Below, one piece after another: positions 58,656 to 64,000 of a stretch of 64,000 bases of DNA (positions are counted from its first letter, which is position 1; each line of letters begins with the position of its first letter). The position numbers and the translations under genes were made by a program. Below the pieces are notes generated by a model. The model made no database searches, had not been told where the DNA came from, and worked only from the letters and a program-made list of their open reading frames with translations. The DNA comes from Bacillus sp. (in: firmicutes). Lineage in GTDB: Bacteria; Bacillota; Bacilli; Bacillales; Bacillaceae_J. The stretch is from positions 372,001-436,000 of the forward strand of contig DUSF01000035.1 of the NCBI GenBank assembly GCA_012842745.1, read 5' to 3'.

Positions 58656-58690
58656 CAGCCGATTATTACTCCCTAAAGTATAATCGGCTG
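58656..58690. terminator. Bidirectional terminator between nfo and yqfT
   Basis: 10-bp perfect stem CAGCCGATTA / TAATCGGCTG extended by ACT/AGT pairs; weak T-tracts. Confidence 0.75.
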
Positions 58691-58710
58691 AGTGTATTTA
58701 TTTTGTTTAC

Positions 58711-58971
58711 CTATTTTTTAAACTGCCTCAGTAGCTCATTGGCTTTTTTAGCAAGATTCATATTAACTTCCTTGCCAATTTTTTTTATAATTTGCCGATG
58801 CTGTTCATCATTATCAATGCTAATACTTTTTTCCGCCTTCAAAATGCCAATTATTTTGGCTGCCTCCCCAGAAGATAAGCTGACGTTATAGTTTTGCGCA
58901 TGTTTTAATAACTCATCAACAGTGATTGTTTTTAATTTTTGATTAATAAACTGTTGAATAAATGGATTCAT
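58711..58971 (-). CDS. yqfT: YqfT family protein (DUF2624)
   Basis: 86 aa, soluble and helical: MNPFIQQFINQKLKTITVDE, then SGEAAKIIGILKAEKS, and a Lys-rich C-terminus. Position between nfo and the following genes matches yqfT. The ATG at 58971 follows a G-run; a GTG at 58986 overlaps it. Function unknown. Confidence 0.85.
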   Translation of the reverse strand: MNPFIQQFINQKLKTITVDELLKHAQNYNVSLSSGEAAKIIGILKAEKSISIDNDEQHRQIIKKIGKEVNMNLAKKANELLRQFKK

Positions 58972-59129
58972 CTCGTACCCCCCCACTATTTGAAGTTCAA
59001 TTACTTACATCATATGAACGAGGGTTTGAGAGGTTCTAACCAAAAATGATAAAGATTGTCATTAATGATTCCTTACGAGGAGGTCCATAATAATAATGCT
59101 CCTCTATTTATGAAAGTGAGGGATTCTAG

Positions 59130-59522
59130 GTGGTTGAAGAAATGTTTAACGAAGAAAAAAATTCTCAAGATATAAGAGAGAGAAATGACTGGGCGACAAC
59201 AGAGTCTGATTTTACTGAAGAAACGGCAGCAGAGATTGCACCTAATCCAGGCATTGCAGGGGGATTTACAGGCGATGCCGACCGAGTACGTGCTTTTGAC
59301 AGACCAACGAAGGAAGAGGGCGCTGGTGCTAAAGGTATGGGGGCCATTGCGTTAATATTATCAATATTATCGCTATTTTACGCACCAGTTTTATTAGGTG
59401 CGGCAGGGATTATTGTTGGCTTTATTGTACGCCGTAGAGGAGCTAATGCTCTTGGAAATTGGGCGATTGGAATTGGGGTCGTATCGTTGATTATCGGGTT
59501 ATTTATTGCACCGTTTTTTTAA
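59130..59522 (+). CDS. yqfX: YqfX-like membrane protein
   Basis: 130 aa. Acidic, polar N-terminal half (residues 1-65), then two TM hairpins: GAIALILSILSLFYAPVLLG and IGIGVVSLIIGLFIAPF, with the RRRGANALG turn between. The GIIVGFIVRRRGA segment is typical of DUF4190-like small membrane proteins. YqfX assigned from position and topology. GTG start after GTGAGGG. Confidence 0.75.
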   Translation: MVEEMFNEEKNSQDIRERNDWATTESDFTEETAAEIAPNPGIAGGFTGDADRVRAFDRPTKEEGAGAKGMGAIALILSILSLFYAPVLLGAAGIIVGFIVRRRGANALGNWAIGIGVVSLIIGLFIAPFF

Positions 59523-59555
59523 TAAATAGTGATTAGATAAATTTAAAAATAATGG

Positions 59556-59621
59556 CTCAAAAAGGGGTCAGATTCCACCATTAGATATAGTATCCAATGT
59601 GGGGAATCAGCCCCTGTTGAG
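59556..59621. repeat. REP-like palindrome between yqfX and ispG
   Basis: CTCAA...GGGG-TCA-GATTCC / GGAATC-A-GCCCC...TTGAG; a GGGGTCAGATTCC motif and its near-inverse around a 26-base centre. Resembles REP/RAYT-type repeats of Bacillaceae, of a type different from that near spoIIP. May terminate yqfX and ispG. Confidence 0.6.
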
Positions 59622-59643
59622 TCAGATTTCACTTTTCAATATT

Positions 59644-60732
59644 TTAGTTTTGCTTTAGATAATATTCTTCCGCTAGGATGTCAACCTCTTTTTTTAGTTC
59701 TTCAACGAGCTGATCTTCAGGTACTTTTCTGATAATTTCTCCGTGGCGGAATAACAAACCTTCACCTCGTGCTCCAGCTATGCCGATATCAGCTTCTCTA
59801 GCTTCGCCAGGACCGTTAACGGCACAACCAAGAACGGCTACTTTGATTGGTGCTTTAATTTTGGCAATGTACTCCTCAATCTCATTGGCAATGCTTATTA
59901 AGTCAATTTCAATTCTTCCACAAGTTGGGCAGGAAATGAGGGTGGCAGCATTGGCAGCCAAGCCAAATGTTTTAAGTAATTCTCTAGCTACTTTTATTTC
60001 CTCAACTGGGTCAGCACTTAATGAGATGCGGATTGTGTTTCCAATGCCTTTACTTAAAATAGCACCTAAGCCAGCTGCACTTTTTACAGTACCCGCAAAA
60101 AGGGTTCCAGATTCAGTAATCCCCAAATGTAATGGATAATCAAAAGCCTTCGATGCCTTTTCATAAGCCTCAATTGCTAAGTTTACATCGGAAGCTTTAA
60201 GGGAAACGATAATATTGTGGAAATCAAGGTCTTCCAAAATTTTGATATGATGAATAGCACTTTCCACCATGCCATCAGCGGTAGGATATCCATATTTATC
60301 TAAAATTCGTTTTTCAAGGGAACCGGCATTTACGCCAATACGGATAGGAACACCCCTTTCTTTAGCTGCATTTACCACCGCTTCGACCTTTTCGCGCTTG
60401 CCAATATTCCCTGGATTAATTCTAATTTTATCAGCGCCGCCTTCAATCGCTTTTAAGGCAAGGCGATAATCAAAATGGATATCGACAACAAGTGGAATAT
60501 TAATTTGTTTTTTTATTTCACGAATAGCGTCTGCCGCTCTTTCATCTGGGCAGGCAACACGAACAATTTGACAACCAGCTTCTTCTAAACGGTTTATTTG
60601 GGCAACTGTTGCATCAACATCGTGTGTTTTCGTTGTAGTCATACTTTGGATAACTACTTCATTGTTTCCGCCAATTGTTAAGTTTCCCACTTTAATTGGA
60701 CGGGTTTTAGTACGATGTGTTATTTCACTCAT
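59644..60732 (-). CDS. ispG: 4-hydroxy-3-methylbut-2-enyl diphosphate synthase (flavodoxin)
   Basis: 362 aa, penultimate MEP pathway enzyme. TIM barrel plus C-terminal 4Fe-4S domain with cysteines in ISCPTCGR near residue 268 and [11 protein letters not shown] near 302. The short bacterial form. Start ATG follows GAAGGAG. Completes the pathway with ispH nearby. Confidence 0.96.
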   Translation of the reverse strand: MSEITHRTKTRPIKVGNLTIGGNNEVVIQSMTTTKTHDVDATVAQINRLEEAGCQIVRVACPDERAADAIREIKKQINIPLVVDIHFDYRLALKAIEGGADKIRINPGNIGKREKVEAVVNAAKERGVPIRIGVNAGSLEKRILDKYGYPTADGMVESAIHHIKILEDLDFHNIIVSLKASDVNLAIEAYEKASKAFDYPLHLGITESGTLFAGTVKSAAGLGAILSKGIGNTIRISLSADPVEEIKVARELLKTFGLAANAATLISCPTCGRIEIDLISIANEIEEYIAKIKAPIKVAVLGCAVNGPGEAREADIGIAGARGEGLLFRHGEIIRKVPEDQLVEELKKEVDILAEEYYLKQN

Positions 60733-60817
60733 GCGAAAAATCGCTCCTTCATAATAATATACTTATCTATTGTATCAATGGGACGAAAAAAATGACAAGT
60801 TTTTTCGTTTAGTGGAG

Positions 60818-61231
60818 CTATTCTTCGATTTCTTTATAGACAGGAAACTTATATACTTTGCCAATTTGAATCATCTCTGGTTCAGTTTTTGGATTCAAAA
60901 TTTGAAAGTCTTCAATTAATTGGGAGATTGATACAGGAACGGGCCCACCTTGAATTTGTTCGACTATCGTTAATACCGTTTGCCCGGCAGCTACTTTTAC
61001 CTCTTGAAAATAAAGTTGTTCACCGTTCTTCGTTTTCGACATCGTTTCGTTTGTTTTCTCTATCTTTTCTTCTTTTACGGTAGCATTGTCAATCTTTTTC
61101 CCTGTTTCTTTCCCTTGTAGTAAAACAATCGAAGTTGGCTTACTTAAAACTCCTGCACTTAAATCATAATAGATTACATACGTCACAAATATAAATAATA
61201 AAGTTATAAATAATCTTTTCATATTTTTCAC
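60818..61231 (-). CDS. yqfZ: YqfZ-like LysM-domain protein
   Basis: 137 aa. N-terminal signal anchor (MKRLFITLLFIFVTYVIYYDL) and a C-terminal LysM-like domain (VKVAAGQTVLTIVEQIQGG ... ILNPKTEPEMIQIGKVYKFPVY). Likely anchored at the membrane with a cell-wall-binding domain outside. Position after ispG agrees with yqfZ. Confidence 0.82.
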   Translation of the reverse strand: MKNMKRLFITLLFIFVTYVIYYDLSAGVLSKPTSIVLLQGKETGKKIDNATVKEEKIEKTNETMSKTKNGEQLYFQEVKVAAGQTVLTIVEQIQGGPVPVSISQLIEDFQILNPKTEPEMIQIGKVYKFPVYKEIEE

Positions 61232-61300
61232 CGTCTTTTGTTTTACTACACTTTATGCTTGTCCGTGAAAGAATATGAAATATTTAAACTGAAATTTACT

Positions 61301-61328
61301 AAAAAAATAGCCGCCTATTCGGGCGGCT
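61301..61328 (-). terminator. Terminator overlapping the yqgB stop codon
   Basis: On the minus strand AGCCGCC, short loop containing the TAG stop, GGCGGCT, then seven Ts. The left arm encodes the last codons of yqgB. Confidence 0.85.
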
Positions 61329-62112
61329 GTTCAGTAGTTTCAATTGGAGCCTTCGCTTTTGGAATTTCAACGATGATTAAATATAAGACAATGCTTGCTG
61401 TGGCCCAGTAGAGTAAAAAAGCAAAAGGAATGATGATTTTTAAAGCATTTGTTATGGCAAAAAAGATAGTTGGTATTGTTACTGCATAGGCAGAAAGAAT
61501 CCACAGACTATTATAACGAAGCTTTCGGCTTGTTTGCTTGGAAAGCATTAGCCCGATAAGTGCTAGAACTGAGATACCGATGAATTTCAAACATGTTTGA
61601 AACAAGTAAATGAGTAAAAAAATCATTGGTAGAATGACGTAAAAAAGGGATTTAAATTTGGCTATAAAATTAATGACTGTATTTTTGTTTATTGAAATAT
61701 CTCCAAAATTGGAGTAAGGTAGTTGTTGTTTTTCGGACTCACTTATAATAATCGCTTCTTTTTTTAATAAACCAATGGCATTAGAATATTTAGAAACATC
61801 ATTAGCGGTTATTTGTCCTGTTGTATCAAAAATAAATGTAAATTCATTGTTTTCTTGAATAATAGGTGAATCAAGCTCTGATGTAAGTGTTCCTTTTTTT
61901 AGCTCAAAGTTAGGTAGCTCATTCATGACCTTTTCATTTGTAATCTCTGTCCACTTTAAAAAGTCGTTTCCTAGTGAAATGCCAACGATCACAGTAGAGA
62001 TGAACATTAACAGAAAAACATAGCCAATCGTTTTGCCTACTCCTTGAAAACGAAATAAGGCTACGTCTTTTGGAGAATAGATGCTTTTAAGAAATTGCTG
62101 AAATATATTCAT
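61315..62112 (-). CDS. yqgB: YqgB-like DUF1189 membrane protein
   Basis: 265 aa. DUF1189 pattern: MNIFQQFLKSIYSPKDVALFRFQG at the start, first TM near residue 25, an extracytoplasmic domain (about 50-155), then three or four TM segments and a Pro/Glu tail. The ATG at 62112 gives the family start; an upstream ATG at 62136 has no ribosome binding site, whereas AAAGGAAG lies between them. Function unknown. Confidence 0.82.
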   Translation of the reverse strand: MNIFQQFLKSIYSPKDVALFRFQGVGKTIGYVFLLMFISTVIVGISLGNDFLKWTEITNEKVMNELPNFELKKGTLTSELDSPIIQENNEFTFIFDTTGQITANDVSKYSNAIGLLKKEAIIISESEKQQLPYSNFGDISINKNTVINFIAKFKSLFYVILPMIFLLIYLFQTCLKFIGISVLALIGLMLSKQTSRKLRYNSLWILSAYAVTIPTIFFAITNALKIIIPFAFLLYWATASIVLYLIIVEIPKAKAPIETTEQPPE

Positions 62113-62315
62113 ATGTTTTATAGCACTTCCTTTCATCGCTATCTTAATACATTCCTTCCAAAAGATACAAGTGAAATTATAATTGAGTTTTTATTTTTTT
62201 AGTGGTATATTATTTGGGCAGTTAATTTTATTGCTATATCTTATAAAGATGTTTTCATAAATAGAGTTGACAGTATGATGGTTGTTTGATATAGTAAAAA
62301 ATGTCGCTAAAACAT

Positions 62316-62390
62316 TCCACAGTAGCTCAGTGGTAGAGCTATCGGCTGTTAACCGATCGGTCGCAGGTTCGAATCCTGCCTGTGGAGCCA
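62316..62390 (+). tRNA. tRNA-Asn (GTT)
   Basis: 75 nt, acceptor TCCACAG/CTGTGGA, anticodon loop CTGTTAA, encoded CCA. First of the tRNA cluster. The 203-bp gap before it (from yqgB) holds no gene I can support. Confidence 0.97.
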
Positions 62391-62397
62391 TAATCAT

Positions 62398-62471
62398 GGC
62401 GGTGTAGCTCAGCTGGCTAGAGCGTACGGTTCATACCCGTAAGGTCGGGGGTTCGATCCCCTCCGCCGCTA
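62398..62471 (+). tRNA. tRNA-Met (CAT), elongator
   Basis: 74 nt, GGCGGTG/CGCCGCT acceptor (G1-U72), anticodon loop TTCATAC, CCA not encoded. Matches the B. subtilis elongator tRNA-Met. Confidence 0.92.
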
Positions 62472-62492
62472 TTCTTTTAATCAAATGAATTG

Positions 62493-62568
62493 GCGACTGT
62501 GGCGAAGTGGTTAACGCACCGGATTGTGGCTCCGGCATTCGTGGGTTCGATTCCCATCAGTCGCCCCA
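62493..62568 (+). tRNA. tRNA-His (GTG)
   Basis: GCGACTG/CAGTCGC acceptor, anticodon loop TTGTGGC, encoded CCA. The G at 62492 is the extra G-1 that marks tRNA-His and pairs with C73. Confidence 0.97.
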
Positions 62569-62588
62569 TAATATAAATTTATCATGAA

Positions 62589-62665
62589 GGACCCTTAGCT
62601 CAGCTGGTTAGAGCTATCGGCTCATAACCGATCGGTCGCAGGTTCGAGTCCTGCAGGGTCCACCA
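62589..62665 (+). tRNA. tRNA-Ile2 (CAT, lysidine-modified)
   Basis: 77 nt, GGACCCT acceptor with AGGGTCC, anticodon CAT, encoded CCA. The GGACC...TTAGCTCAG body is that of tRNA-Ile2, whose C34 is changed to lysidine by TilS to read AUA; distinct from the Met and fMet genes here. Confidence 0.88.
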
Positions 62666-62687
62666 TTTCAAAATTTGTTTAGCTTAC

Positions 62688-62780
62688 GGAGGAATACCCA
62701 AGTCCGGCTGAAGGGATCGGTCTTGAAAACCGACAGGCGGGTTAAACCGTGCGGGGGTTCGAATCCCTCTTCCTCCGCCA
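62688..62780 (+). tRNA. tRNA-Ser (TGA)
   Basis: 93 nt with long variable arm, anticodon loop CTTGAAA, GGAGGAA/TTCCTCC acceptor, encoded CCA. Confidence 0.96.
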
Positions 62781-62814
62781 TTAAAATTACAGGCATAAAA
62801 ATTATTTATACTAT

Positions 62815-62891
<77 letters not shown>

Positions 62892-62907
62892 ATACATATT
62901 TGGCTTT

Positions 62908-62951
62908 AAAGTACAATACTATTATGGCTCGATAGCTCAGTCGGTAGAGCA
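62908..62951 (+). repeat. Direct repeat R1: upstream flank plus 5' part of tRNA-Phe
   Basis: 44 bp identical to 63055-63098. It contains the first 26 nt of tRNA-Phe (62926-62951: acceptor 5' strand and D arm), then diverges; so R1 is a truncated tRNA-Phe that cannot fold. Offset between copies is 147 bp. Confidence 0.9.
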
Positions 62952-63054
62952 ACGAGCAAGGCTTCCATGAATAAGCTACGAGTTGTCCCGACGCATACAC
63001 TTCCAAGAATAAGCTAGTAGAGGAAGGGACAGAGGTTCACACTAATCAAAATTA
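62952..63054 (+). other. Structured 103-bp segment between the tRNA-Phe copies
   Basis: Contains two near-identical 17-mers (CTTCCATGAATAAGCTA at about 62962 and CTTCCAAGAATAAGCTA at about 63000) and a hairpin GTCC...CTTCC / GGAAG-GGAC. Not recognised as tRNA, IS or gene. Confidence 0.6.
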
Positions 63055-63145
<91 letters not shown>

Positions 63146-63149
63146 CTCA

Positions 63150-63180
63150 AAAAAAGCACTCATTAAATGGGTGCTTTTTT
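63150..63180 (+). terminator. Terminator of the tRNA cluster
   Basis: AAAAAAGCACTC / GGGTGCTTTTTT with one wobble pair and a 7-base loop. Confidence 0.85.
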
Positions 63181-63307
63181 TGCATATGGAGGAGAATAAT
63201 ATTCTTAACAAAAAAATGATGTAACATTTACAATTGCTTAATACTCAAGTGTTAAAATTTTCATTAATAGGGTGGGGATTATTAGAAAAATAAATGGGGG
63301 ATCAGGT

Positions 63308-64000
63308 TTGAAAATAGTGTTTAATCGTCTTAGTTTACAAAGTAGATTACTGCTAATTTTTATTACATTGTTTGTTGTAACGATTAATATCTTTGGGTTT
63401 ACTTTATACAGTAAAGCTAAGAATACAACGATTCAAATAACAGAGGATCGTTTAGTTCGTGAAGTCGAAATCATGTCATATATTGTGAAGAATTTAAAAT
63501 TTGTATATATAAGTGATAAGGAATATTTTTTACAACAAGTAGAAATGAGCGTTCGTGATCAACAACGTCAATTAAAAGAGGACGGCATAAATTCTGAAAT
63601 TTATTATATTCAAAATGAAAAAGTAACTCCATTTCAAGTTAGTCGAAATGCAAAGATAACCTTCCCAGACCCATTAATAAACAAAATAAATAAAGTAGGC
63701 AATGGTGTATTTCATGAAAAGCTTGCAGGGGAGGATTATACCATTTCGGTACAAAAGATAAACGAAATTAATGGGAACTACGTTTTATTAGTGCCTACTA
63801 CATCATTTTTAGGACCTGTAACGCAAATGCATACTTTTATTATTGCGTTAGTAATCATCTCCTTTTTTATCTCTACTTTCCTAATTATTTTATTTGTTAG
63901 AAGTATTACAAAACCACTTAAAAAATTACAGGAGACGATGAGAGAAGTACGGGAAGGGAATTTGAATAAGGCTATTTCAGTTGAAACGACAATCCCCGAA
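63308..64000 (+). CDS. N-terminal part of a two-TM HAMP sensor (chemoreceptor or histidine kinase)
   Basis: Open frame of 231 codons to the window end, starting TTG after GGGGG. TM1 at about residues 12-34, an extracytoplasmic sensor domain of about 140 residues with many charged positions, TM2 at about 176-197, then the start of a HAMP domain (RSITKPLKKLQETMREVREGN). The output domain is outside the window, so a methyl-accepting chemotaxis protein and a sensor histidine kinase cannot be told apart. Confidence 0.8.
   Translation, partial: MKIVFNRLSLQSRLLLIFITLFVVTINIFGFTLYSKAKNTTIQITEDRLVREVEIMSYIVKNLKFVYISDKEYFLQQVEMSVRDQQRQLKEDGINSEIYYIQNEKVTPFQVSRNAKITFPDPLINKINKVGNGVFHEKLAGEDYTISVQKINEINGNYVLLVPTTSFLGPVTQMHTFIIALVIISFFISTFLIILFVRSITKPLKKLQETMREVREGNLNKAISVETTIPE

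Noticed and set aside
62191-62397. Minus-strand frame over tRNA-Asn
   Set aside because: It is a translation of the tRNA gene complement.

Overview
The window is a contiguous stretch of chromosome from an endospore-forming, low-GC Bacillaceae bacterium. The evidence is the gene content and order: it follows the Bacillus subtilis yqeG-to-yqgB region almost gene for gene, and it carries sporulation genes (sigK, gpr, spoIIP, yqxA, yqfC, yqfD), competence genes (comER, comEA, comEB, comEC), a CIRCE-controlled heat-shock operon and the dnaG-sigA operon. Protein similarity to B. subtilis is clear but far from identity, and some neighbours differ (deoC present, glyQS and yqxD absent), so this is probably not a member of the B. 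subtilis group. All family assignments are from memory of these proteins; no database search was run.

Layout. 1-3.9 kb: 3' part of sigK, divergent pssA/psd (phosphatidylethanolamine synthesis), an unknown zinc-ribbon-like protein and an ArsB/NhaD-type transporter. 3.9-4.4 kb: the tiny checkpoint gene sda on the minus strand, and a DnaA-box cluster between it and yqeG. 4.4-9.5 kb: yqeG-yqeH-aroE-yhbY-nadD-yqeK-rsfS-yqeM (ribosome assembly, shikimate and NAD synthesis). 9.5-14.4 kb: comER and the comEA-EB-EC DNA-uptake operon, then yqzM. 14.7-19 kb: holA, rpsT, gpr, spoIIP, yqxA. 19-30.5 kb: lepA, hemW, then hrcA-grpE-dnaK-dnaJ-prmA-rsmE-mtaB. 30.5-44.3 kb: deoC, yqeW, rpsU-yqeY, yqeZ-floA-yqfB, yqfC-yqfD-phoH-pgpH-ybeY-dgkA-cdd-era-yqzL-recO. 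44.4-52.4 kb: ccpN-ppsR, dnaG-sigA, an unknown membrane protein, cccA, trmK-yqfO. 52.4-54.4 kb: a strain-variable-looking insert with a secreted protein and a membrane protein of unknown function. 54.4-62.1 kb: ispH, yqfQ, cshB-nfo, yqfT, yqfX, ispG, yqfZ, yqgB. 62.3-63.2 kb: seven complete tRNA genes plus a truncated tRNA-Phe copy. 63.3 kb to the end: the N-terminal part of a two-TM HAMP sensor or chemoreceptor.

Most of the window is ordinary core genome. The points that stand out are: the translation leader of sda (strong Shine-Dalgarno far from the start, with a hairpin and a 6-codon uORF between); the truncated tRNA-Phe duplicate separated from the intact gene by a structured 103-bp segment of unknown origin; an apparent +1 frameshift at the start of ccpN, in the place where glyQS would be expected; an inverted pair of REP-like elements fused to the stop codons on either side of spoIIP-yqxA; two families of dispersed palindromes used as terminators; and the unknown secreted/membrane gene pair at 52.9-54.4 kb. 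I did not find a CRISPR array, an IS element, a prophage or a recognisable defence system. I do not claim a new system; the accessory pair and the tRNA-Phe segment are the best candidates for undescribed biology.
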